A stretch of 6,081 nucleotides of DNA from positions 1 to 6,081 of the forward strand of contig JAPLCY010000346.1 in the NCBI GenBank assembly GCA_026391995.1, written 5' to 3'. The DNA comes from Candidatus Auribacterota bacterium (GTDB lineage: Bacteria; Auribacterota; Tritonobacteria; UBA1439). The position numbers and the translations under genes are program-made. The notes beneath the pieces were generated by a model, which worked only from the letters and a program-made list of their open reading frames with translations, was not told the origin of the DNA and did no database searches. Of the stretch, positions 1 to 4,827 are shown one piece after another (the stretch's first letter is position 1; each line of letters opens with the position of its first letter).

Positions 1-164
1 CCCAGCGCGGGAGAGGAAAACACACCACTATCAGTCAGATAGCTCCATGTGAGCGCGCCGGCTGAGTTGAACGCATAGAGATTACCATCATCGAAACCAG
101 AGCCGACATACACCCTCCCGTTACTTCCCAGCGCGGGAGAGGACTCCACATCTCTACCAGTCAG
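1..164 (-). pseudogene. In-frame continuation of the PQQ-like repeat gene beyond the TAG
   Basis: Reading on in the same frame after the TAG gives about 54 more sense codons to the window edge. These make one full repeat unit (LTGRDVESSPALGSNGRVYVGS, with an NLYAF motif) and the start of another (TWSYLTD, then SSPALG). There are no further stops and no frameshift. The protein-level match to the upstream units shows that this was one gene. It may be a broken 3' part, a stop read through at low level, or a base-calling error in TAT. The 3' end lies outside the window. No start codon with a ribosome binding site is visible for separate translation. Confidence 0.65.
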
Positions 165-533
165 CTAGCTCCAGGTGAGCGCGCCGTTGGAATTAATTGC
201 GTAGAGATTACAGTCATTAGAACCGACATACACCCTCCCATCACTTCCCAGCGCGGGAGAGGCAGTACCCCAAATCCCAGTTTCATAGCTCCAGGTGAGC
301 GCGCCGTTCGAATTAAACGCGTAGAGATTACTATTATTAGAGCCGACATACACCCTCCCGTCACTACCCAGCGCGGGAGAGGAAGATATATAGGAACCAG
401 TCCTATAGCTCCAGAGGAGCGAGCTATCCGAAATGAGGGCGTAGAGATTCTCATCATCAGAACCGACATACACCCTCCCGTCACTCCCCAGCGCAGGAGA
501 GGAAGTCACAGAATTACTAGTCAGATAGCTCCA
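1..533 (-). repeat. Tandem 120-bp coding repeats (PQQ-like blades)
   Basis: The block CCCAGCGC(G/A)GGAGAGG recurs at 1, 127, 247, 367 and 487, giving spacings of 126, 120, 120 and 120 bp. Each unit encodes one 40-residue blade, and one unit has 42 residues. Similarity is high at the DNA level in the GRVYVGS and SPALG segments, while a short segment between WSY and SPALG varies strongly. The pattern suggests expansion by unequal recombination with diversification at a few positions. The array runs off the left edge. Confidence 0.85.
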
Positions 534-701
534 TGCGAGCACTGGCACTGACGGCCCTGCATATTCGCTCAGCCCCGTGTGCTTAAGGTCATGATGAAAC
601 ATCGGCCAGGCCGTTTCGGCGAGCTGGGAATAAGAGGAAAGAGCTGGAATTAAAACCAACGCTAACATCAGGTATCCACAAACAGCAGGAAGTCTTTTCA
701 T
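165..701 (-). CDS. Secreted PQQ-like beta-propeller repeat protein, cut short by an in-frame stop
   Basis: The reading frame starts at ATG 701-699 with GAAGG five bases upstream (711-707) and gives 178 residues. Residues 1 to about 25 are a signal peptide (MKR, then a hydrophobic core ending near SSYS), so the product should be exported. Residues 32-44 read WPMFHHDLKHTGL, an N-terminal signature I associate with secreted PQQ-like repeat proteins. Three 40-residue units follow, each carrying SPALGSDGRVYVGS, NLYA and WSY motifs, typical of PQQ_2/PQQ_3 propeller blades. Such propellers usually have about seven or more blades, so three units are too few for a closed propeller. The TAG at 167-165 falls where neighbouring units have TAT (Tyr of WSY), and the frame continues open beyond it, so this is probably a nonsense-truncated gene. 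Function is unknown; a surface or periplasmic binding scaffold is a guess. Enzymatic PQQ binding is not supported. Confidence 0.75.
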   Translation of the reverse strand: MKRLPAVCGYLMLALVLIPALSSYSQLAETAWPMFHHDLKHTGLSEYAGPSVPVLAWSYLTSNSVTSSPALGSDGRVYVGSDDENLYALISDSSLLWSYRTGSYISSSPALGSDGRVYVGSNNSNLYAFNSNGALTWSYETGIWGTASPALGSDGRVYVGSNDCNLYAINSNGALTWS

Positions 702-755
702 GGTCGCCTTCGATTGTTATAGCCCGTAATGTTGTAAACTATAAGTTGTAAGTTT

Positions 756-776
756 TTGTGGGAGCCGTTCCCACAA
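756..776. repeat. Perfect 8-bp inverted repeat (hairpin)
   Basis: TTGTGGGA at 756-763 pairs perfectly with TCCCACAA at 769-776 around the five-base loop GCCGT. Neither strand has a T-tract after the stem: on the plus strand the T-run lies before it, and on the minus strand the stem is followed by A. It is therefore not a standard intrinsic terminator. It lies about 55 bp upstream of the repeat-protein start on the minus strand and would be in its 5' leader if transcription begins further upstream. It could also be a REP-like element, since part of it (TGTGGGAGCC) recurs at 926-935. Confidence 0.5.
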
Positions 777-855
777 CCCACCATTTAGAATGCTATCACA
801 TTCAAAAAAAAAAAAAAACAATAAAAAGGTATGGGATCACTTACGGTGGGTATTT

Positions 856-922
856 TCACCCCCCACCCCGACCCTTCCCTCGGCTACGCTCGGGACAAGC
901 TCTCCTCAAGAGGGGAGGGGGA
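856..922. repeat. C/G-rich block resembling a dispersed intergenic repeat
   Basis: The block begins CACCCCCCACCCCGACCC and ends AAGAGGGGAGGGGG, so a C-run side faces a G-run side with an imperfect inverted arrangement between them (CCTC-AA-GAGG is its core). From memory, this layout is like dispersed intergenic repeats in many environmental bacterial genomes, where CACCC/GACCC tracts are followed by a CCCTC...GAGGG hairpin. Only one copy is visible here, so the repeat status is inferred. Confidence 0.35.
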
Positions 923-974
923 TAATGTGGGAGCCCCCCATGAGTGACCCCGTACCAGGCTACAGCCTTTCATC

Positions 975-1004
975 TTGACTATACCCGTTCCGTTCCGGCA
1001 CAAT
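975..1004 (+). promoter_or_regulatory. Possible sigma70-type promoter for the ion channel gene
   Basis: TTGACT (975-980, five of six matches to the -35 consensus) is followed after 18 bases by CACAAT (999-1004, four of six to -10). Transcription would begin near 1011, leaving a leader of about 40 bases before the GTG at 1050. The first T of the -35 box is also the TTG that gives the longest open frame, so if this promoter is real that TTG cannot be the translation start. The -10 match is weak. Confidence 0.3.
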
Positions 1005-1049
1005 AGCGCAAGAATGCAAAACGTTGACCATTCCCGGGGATGCCGTGCC

Positions 1050-2090
1050 GTGTCGCGCCTCGCCATGCGCGCCGCGGCGCTCATTCTCCCCTGCTGGATG
1101 CTCTTTGGCCCGGTGTGCTTGTCCGCCCGCTCGCGCGACGCAATGGGCATCCTCTCCCCTCCCGATCCCCATCCGGTACCGGTCATGGTGGGATTCCACC
1201 TCCTGAACCTGACGTTCGTCAACGAGCGCACGGAAACATTTGACGCCGATGTCTATATCGACTTCACGTGGCGCGACCCGCGCCTCGCCTTCGTTCCCGC
1301 CCGGCCCGATGACAAGAAAATCTACACCGAGAAGGCCGCCGAGGACAAACTTGGGGAAATATGGTGGCCCGAGATAGAGTTCGTCAACGCGGCACTGCCG
1401 CAGATCACCAACCGCTCCCTCATCATCAAACCCGATGGAACGGTGGAATACAACCTCGGCGCGAGCACGACATTCCGCTCCAAGCTCAACCTGCGGCGAT
1501 TCCCCTTCGACGAGCAGTCGCTCGCCGTCAGACTCCAATCATTCCTCTGGGATGATCAAATGGTCCGCTTCGTGCCCGACCCGAAGCACCTCGGCTACTC
1601 ACCGGGCGAAACCTTCGACGATCTCAATGTGAGGGGAGTCACCGCCGCAGTGGCTGGAGTGCGCCTCCGCGACTGGGACCAGACCTATTCGGAGTTCACC
1701 GCAACGATCCTGACCACCCGCAACTACCGGTTTTACATCTGGCGCGTGTTCTTCCCCGCGATCCTCATCATGCTGATCTCCTGCACCGTCTATTTCATGG
1801 AAATAGACGATCTCTACAGCAGGGTGAACATAAGCCTCACCTGCCTTCTCGCATGCATCGCGACGCAATTCGCGATCAGCTTCAACCTGCCGAGGATCTC
1901 CTACCTCACCCCGATTGACAAGCTCTACATGATCACCTACGGCTGCATCGCCATCAGCGTGGCGATAAGCACTCTGGAAATCTTCTTCTACAAAAGAAAC
2001 CATCCCCACTGCAAAAAGTGCAACCGGTTTGCCCGCTGGTTCGTCCCGCTGCTGTACCTTGTGCTGCTGGCGGGGATTGTCCTGATGTAG
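1050..2090 (+). CDS. Prokaryotic pentameric ligand-gated ion channel (ELIC/GLIC-like, Cys-loop superfamily)
   Basis: I start at GTG 1050, which has GGGGA nine bases upstream (1036-1040) and puts a compact signal peptide at residues 1 to about 26. ATG 1065 also fits; the frame is open back to TTG 975 and ATG 1014, both without a ribosome site. The product is 346 residues, near the usual length. Residues 30-225 form the extracellular beta-sandwich, with WWPE (105-108, loop A) and FPFD (151-154). The Cys-loop positions are S144 and L158, as expected for bacterial members, which lack the disulphide. Four membrane helices follow: M1 (227-250, with FFP), M2 (258-278), M3 (289-314) and M4 (330-346, ending the protein). 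M2 numbering anchored on NLP gives N2', T6', L9', A13' and F16', close to ELIC, but Ser at -1' where ELIC has Glu. The M3-M4 linker carries HPHCKKC (318-324). It should be an inner-membrane ion channel; the ligand is unknown. Confidence 0.92.
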   Translation: MSRLAMRAAALILPCWMLFGPVCLSARSRDAMGILSPPDPHPVPVMVGFHLLNLTFVNERTETFDADVYIDFTWRDPRLAFVPARPDDKKIYTEKAAEDKLGEIWWPEIEFVNAALPQITNRSLIIKPDGTVEYNLGASTTFRSKLNLRRFPFDEQSLAVRLQSFLWDDQMVRFVPDPKHLGYSPGETFDDLNVRGVTAAVAGVRLRDWDQTYSEFTATILTTRNYRFYIWRVFFPAILIMLISCTVYFMEIDDLYSRVNISLTCLLACIATQFAISFNLPRISYLTPIDKLYMITYGCIAISVAISTLEIFFYKRNHPHCKKCNRFARWFVPLLYLVLLAGIVLM

Positions 2091-2111
2091 GCCCGGACAA
2101 GGAAGCCCGTC

Positions 2112-2276
2112 ATGGCGCGCGTCGAAATTCCCCGGCCCGCACGGTTTCCGTTCTCCACGGAATTGGATGTCCGCATCGGCGACATCAGCTACGGCGGCCA
2201 CCTCGGCAACGATGCCCTCCTCTCCCTGCTGCACGAGGCCCACGCGCCGGAAAAGTTCAAGGCGGCAGTCAGATAG
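2112..2276 (+). pseudogene. Internally deleted hotdog acyl-CoA thioesterase remnant, 54 codons
   Basis: ATG 2112 has a good AAGGA site eight bases upstream (2099-2103) and lies 21 bases after the channel stop. Residues 15-43 (STELDVRIGDISYGGHLGND, then ALLSLLHEA) are the N-terminal strand and start of the central helix of 4HBT-type hotdog thioesterases, including the D-x-x-Y-G-G-H-L-G-N-D signature. These proteins are normally about 140 residues. Here HEA runs straight into HAPEKFKAAVR and a TAG. The PEKFK-type ending resembles, from memory of the family, the natural C-terminus, so about 80-90 middle codons appear to be lost in frame. The hotdog core would be missing, so activity is very unlikely. 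The intact ribosome site suggests that it is still translated, possibly to keep translation coupled to the next gene. A simple truncation with a chance tail is the alternative. Confidence 0.65.
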
Positions 2277-2309
2277 AAGGTGCTGCGCTTACACAAAGGG
2301 GGGGAGGAT

Positions 2310-2618
2310 ATGCTCATCGTCCAGGTGTCAATCCGTGTGAAGCCCGAGCGGGTCGAGGATTTTAAGACGGCGACGCTCGACAACGCGCGCAACTCGCTCC
2401 GGGAAGCGGGGATTATGAGATTCGACGTCTTGCAGCAGCAGGACGATCCCACGCGATTCATCCTGATCGAGGCCTTCCGCACGCCGGAGGCCCCGGCGGC
2501 GCACAAGGACACCGCCCACTACCAGCGCTGGCGCGACCGGGCCGAGGAGATGCTGGCCGAGCCGAGGAAGAGCGTTAAATTCGTCAATGTGCACCCCGAT
2601 GATTCAGGCTGGCGTTGA
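2310..2618 (+). CDS. ABM-domain protein, LsrG/YgiN-like (putative monooxygenase or isomerase)
   Basis: The start at ATG 2310 is preceded by the purine-rich AAAGGGGGGGAGG (2295-2307) and gives 102 residues, normal for one antibiotic-biosynthesis-monooxygenase (ABM, PF03992) domain. An in-frame GTG at 2280 would add ten residues that do not fit the fold. Family features are a first strand MLIVQVSIRVKPE (1-13), REAG (31-34), RFDVLQ (37-42), PTRFILIEAF (47-56), the HK...HY motif (H65, K66, H70, Y71) and PRK before the last strand (85-87). The REAG/RFDVL/HKxTxHY pattern is that of E. coli LsrG, which isomerises the phosphorylated AI-2 product, but no lsr transport or kinase genes are visible. ABM proteins are small cytoplasmic dimers that often act without a cofactor on quinols or ketones. 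With the alcohol dehydrogenase downstream, a role on a carbonyl substrate is a reasonable inference; the substrate is unknown. Confidence 0.85.
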   Translation: MLIVQVSIRVKPERVEDFKTATLDNARNSLREAGIMRFDVLQQQDDPTRFILIEAFRTPEAPAAHKDTAHYQRWRDRAEEMLAEPRKSVKFVNVHPDDSGWR

Positions 2619-2620
2619 AC

Positions 2621-2665
2621 GCGGGGTATCACCCGCTTATAGCGGAGACCTGCTAATCTCCGCTA
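2621..2665. repeat. Two consecutive hairpins between the ABM and alcohol dehydrogenase genes
   Basis: GCGGG (2621-2625) pairs with CCCGC (2632-2636) around six bases. Four bases later, TAGCGGAGA (2640-2648) pairs perfectly with TCTCCGCTA (2657-2665) around an eight-base loop. No T-tract follows, so a classical intrinsic terminator is not supported. The pair starts two bases after the ABM stop codon and lies in the 86-bp gap before the dehydrogenase. It may act in mRNA processing or stability, slow polymerase, or be a REP-like repeat. Confidence 0.5.
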
Positions 2666-2704
2666 CTCTGCGGATAGGGCTTTCAACTCGAGGCTGCAGG
2701 CACC

Positions 2705-3859
2705 ATGCGCTTTGAATTCGCCACTGCCACACGCATCATCTTCGGGCCGGGAACATTGACTGAAGCATCTCCCCTGGCGGCAACAATGGGCGGCCGGGCA
2801 TGCGTTGTCACCGGCCGCTCAACAGACCGCGCCATGTCGCTGCTGGAGCAGTTGCACGCGCACGGGGTTGACACCATCACCTTTGCCGTCGCGGGGGAAC
2901 CGACGACCTCCCTCGCCATCGAGGGCGTACGTCTCGCCCGCGGCGAGCGGTGCGATGTGGTCATCGGGATCGGCGGAGGGAGCGTTCTCGACACCGGTAA
3001 GGCGATCGCCGCGCTTCTCACCAACAGCGGGGACCTCACCGACTACCTGGAGGTCGTCGGAAAGGGCACACGGCTCGGCACCGATTCCGCCCCGTTCATC
3101 GCCATCCCCACCACCGCCGGGACCGGCGCTGAGGCGACCTCGAACGCCGTGCTCTGCTCCCCGGAGCACCGGGTGAAGGTGAGCATGCGTCACCCGCTCA
3201 TGCTTCCCAAAGTCGCCCTCGTGGATCCGCTCCTCACCCACTCCATGCCCCCGGCACTGACCGCGAGCACCGGCCTTGACGCGCTCACCCAGCTCGTTGA
3301 ACCGTTCGTCTCGCCATATGCCACGCCTCTCACCGACGCGGTATGCCGGAAGGGGATGCGGCGCGCCGCCCGTTCTTTGAAGCGGGCATGTGAAAACGGC
3401 GCTGATGCGACGGCGAGGGAGGAGATGGCGCTCGCGAGCCTCTTCGGGGGGCTGGCCCTTTCAAACGCCAGGCTCGGCGCGGTCCACGGCTTCGCGGGGC
3501 CGATCGGGGGAATGGTGCCGGCCCCCCACGGGGCATTGTGCGCCCGCCTGCTCGCCCCCGTCATGGAGGCCAACATCCGCGCGCTGCGGTCGCGCGCGCC
3601 GCACTCACCCGCCCTGGCGCGATACGACGAGGCGGCACAAATCCTCACCGGCGACCCGGACGCCCGTGCAGATGACGGTGTGGCGTGGGCGCGTGAAATC
3701 GTCGCCATACTGCGCATTCCTTCTCTCTCTTCCCTCGGCGTACGGGAAGCTCAGATCGCCGGGATCCCTGCCACGGCAAGGGCCTCGAGCAGCATGAAGG
3801 GGAACCCGATCGAGCTCACGGATGCGGAACTGGAATCCATCCTGAGGAATGCTTTCTAG
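2705..3859 (+). CDS. Iron-type (group III) alcohol dehydrogenase family protein
   Basis: The 384-residue product has the standard length of the PF00465 family, which oxidises alcohols or reduces aldehydes and ketones with NAD(P) and a divalent metal in the cytoplasm. The Rossmann-like N-terminal domain has GIGGGSVLDTGK at 88-99 and PTTAGTGAEAT at 135-145. The metal-binding helical domain has D192, H261 and H275, which line up with FucO D196, H263 and H277. The fourth ligand position (FucO H200) is Q196 in the DALTQ motif. Where FucO has D39, which favours NAD, this protein has G37 (VVTG), so NADP may be accepted. Start ATG 2705 has only a weak AGG site. It follows the LsrG-like gene after 86 bp holding two hairpins and is probably co-expressed with it. 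The substrate cannot be named. The Gln ligand may be a subgroup trait rather than a defect. Confidence 0.93.
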   Translation: MRFEFATATRIIFGPGTLTEASPLAATMGGRACVVTGRSTDRAMSLLEQLHAHGVDTITFAVAGEPTTSLAIEGVRLARGERCDVVIGIGGGSVLDTGKAIAALLTNSGDLTDYLEVVGKGTRLGTDSAPFIAIPTTAGTGAEATSNAVLCSPEHRVKVSMRHPLMLPKVALVDPLLTHSMPPALTASTGLDALTQLVEPFVSPYATPLTDAVCRKGMRRAARSLKRACENGADATAREEMALASLFGGLALSNARLGAVHGFAGPIGGMVPAPHGALCARLLAPVMEANIRALRSRAPHSPALARYDEAAQILTGDPDARADDGVAWAREIVAILRIPSLSSLGVREAQIAGIPATARASSSMKGNPIELTDAELESILRNAF

Positions 3860-3881
3860 CTGTCCAGCGCGACGGTGACCG

Positions 3882-4160
3882 ATGCCCTATGTCAGAATTC
3901 GCGGCCTCTCCGGTATTTTTTATGTCCCCGATACGGCGGACGCCGCGAAAAAGCACAATTGCCGTGATTGCTTCGCCTGCCAGATGTGCAGCGAGAGCAG
4001 GTGTGAACTATGCGTCAAGGAGAGGAAGCCCGGAAAAAGAGGACAGGGGGCAGTCCGTGAATTCAGGGATTTGGCGCGCCGCAAAAACTCACACCAGCCT
4101 CGCGGCGATCGCGCACGCGGCGGCGAGTCCAAGGTTCCCGATAAGGTCGCCCCGGGATAG
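3882..4160 (+). CDS. Small six-cysteine protein, function unknown
   Basis: The start is ATG 3882, 22 bases after the dehydrogenase stop, with a weak GGTGA just upstream. The 92-residue product opens with MPYVRIRGLSGIFYVP, which looks like a short beta segment. A compact cysteine cluster follows: H25, C27, C30, C33, C36, C41 and C44, that is C-x2-C-x2-C-x2-C-x4-C-x2-C. This could bind zinc or an iron-sulphur cluster; it lacks the spacing of a normal 2[4Fe-4S] ferredoxin. I recall similar short CxDCFxCQxCS proteins in environmental bacteria, so the first 46 or so residues are probably conserved. The rest is basic and low in complexity, and its last 72 bases overlap the 3' end of the opposite-strand DUF3307 gene, so this tail may be a later extension. 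There is no signal peptide. It is probably the last gene of the plus-strand string. Confidence 0.65.
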   Translation: MPYVRIRGLSGIFYVPDTADAAKKHNCRDCFACQMCSESRCELCVKERKPGKRGQGAVREFRDLARRKNSHQPRGDRARGGESKVPDKVAPG

Positions 4161-4808
4161 CAGGGACCCGCGCTCCCTGAACTGTTTTGTCAGATGATTG
4201 GCGAGTGGCACCCGCGCAGCGATCACCAGCGGGACGAGCGCCATCCACCAGCCCCCCGCCACCATGAAGATAAAAAACAACGCCCGCTCAAGGAGACCGT
4301 GCTGCCTGGTGACCGGATCCGCCGCCGATCCGCCGCCGCGGCCGAAGGTCGCCCGCGCGGCATCGAGCAGATAGGTCCCGGCGAAGGTGGCGATACAGAA
4401 AAAGACAGCGGTTGAGAGAGCGCCATTCCCCGCGACAGCCCCCCAGAGGCTGTCCCGGACAAGCAGCGACAGCGGGCGCAACGCGCGGCAGGCAATCGCT
4501 ATCGCCACAAGGTGCAGGGCCTGGTCCGCCAGGAAGTTCCAGAGCTCGCGCCCCCGGCTGCGCGGATCGAGGACGCGCACCTTGAACAGGTCTATCGCGA
4601 GATGGGAAAGCGCGAGGGCGCCCGCGCAGATCCAGTATCTCCCCTGGGCAAGGAGCGGGAATCCGGCCGCGACCATGACCATAAAGTAGATAATCGCGTG
4701 CGGGAGCTGGCCGGCGAGATACCGCTTCTTGAGCCGGTAGATGTGCCCGAACTGAAGCGGAAAATCGGCCAGGAGATGAGCGAAGAGCAACACCTTGATA
4801 CAGAGCAT
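4089..4808 (-). CDS. DUF3307 family polytopic membrane protein
   Basis: The 239-residue product is strongly hydrophobic, with about six to seven predicted membrane segments. It has the family's conserved motifs: HLLADFPLQ (11-19), SHLAIDLFK (68-76) and DQALH (95-99). The C-terminal part (GLLERALFF near 171-179, then a further hydrophobic helix and SRGDLIGNLG at 218-227) matches the usual LER and liGtl segments of DUF3307 proteins. The His/Asp pairs within or near the membrane (H11/D15, H69/D73, D95/H99) could bind a metal, but no activity is established for the family. Start ATG 4808 lacks a clear ribosome site; the gap before it contains overlapping palindromes (CGGATTATCCG 4809-4819 and CCGCGCGCGG 4817-4826). 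It lies 19 bases after the FecR/LPP20-like gene on the same strand, so translation is probably coupled. Its 3' end overlaps the convergent cysteine-rich gene. Confidence 0.85.
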   Translation of the reverse strand: MLCIKVLLFAHLLADFPLQFGHIYRLKKRYLAGQLPHAIIYFMVMVAAGFPLLAQGRYWICAGALALSHLAIDLFKVRVLDPRSRGRELWNFLADQALHLVAIAIACRALRPLSLLVRDSLWGAVAGNGALSTAVFFCIATFAGTYLLDAARATFGRGGGSAADPVTRQHGLLERALFFIFMVAGGWWMALVPLVIAARVPLANHLTKQFRERGSLLSRGDLIGNLGLAAACAIAARLV

Positions 4809-4827
4809 CGGATTATCCGCGCGCGGC

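Larger units (their letters stand above)
702..1049. other. Intergenic region between divergent genes
   Basis: This 348-bp stretch separates the minus-strand repeat-protein gene from the plus-strand channel gene. It holds an 8-bp hairpin at 756-776, a run of 15 A at 804-818, a C/G-rich repeat-like block at 856-922, a second copy of TGTGGGAGCC at 926-935 (first copy 757-766) and a possible promoter at 975-1004. I see no credible gene in it. The short open frame from 790 has no ribosome binding site and runs through the poly-A and C-rich low-complexity DNA. Confidence 0.6.

Noticed and set aside
165..167. TAG recoded as an amino acid genome-wide
   Set aside because: The channel, thioesterase remnant, alcohol dehydrogenase, cysteine-rich gene and FecR-like gene all end naturally at TAG, so TAG acts as a stop in this genome.
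161..484. 107-residue open frame in another minus-strand frame of the repeat array
   Set aside because: It is a frame shadow of the repeat units: its own repeats mirror the 120-bp period, and it has no ribosome site or family signature.
1..533. Regularly spaced repeats that might be a CRISPR array
   Set aside because: The period is 120 bp in one coding frame, the 'spacers' are coding and similar to each other, and the translation is a clear propeller-blade repeat.
753..780. Intrinsic terminator at the 8-bp hairpin
   Set aside because: The T-run precedes the stem on the plus strand and becomes an A-run after it on the minus strand, so neither strand has the required U-tract; both flanking genes also begin here rather than end.
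790..978. 62-residue plus-strand open frame in the intergenic region
   Set aside because: It has no ribosome site and its sequence comes from the poly-A tract (KKKK) and the C-rich repeat block; nothing in it resembles a protein family.
960..1538. 192-residue minus-strand open frame opposite the channel gene
   Set aside because: It is antisense to clear pLGIC coding sequence, and its composition is typical of a GC-rich shadow frame.
1599..2243. 214-residue minus-strand open frame
   Set aside because: It is antisense to the channel's membrane region and the thioesterase remnant; no recognisable domain.
2018..2365. 115-residue plus-strand frame spanning the thioesterase remnant
   Set aside because: It is a different frame from the recognisable YGGHLGND sequence, is Pro/Arg-rich, and crosses into the ABM gene.
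4063..4160. A terminator between the convergent genes
   Set aside because: A TTTTT run follows the DUF3307 stop on the minus strand, but no stable hairpin precedes it; only short self-complementary GC segments (GCGATCGC) without a loop were found.
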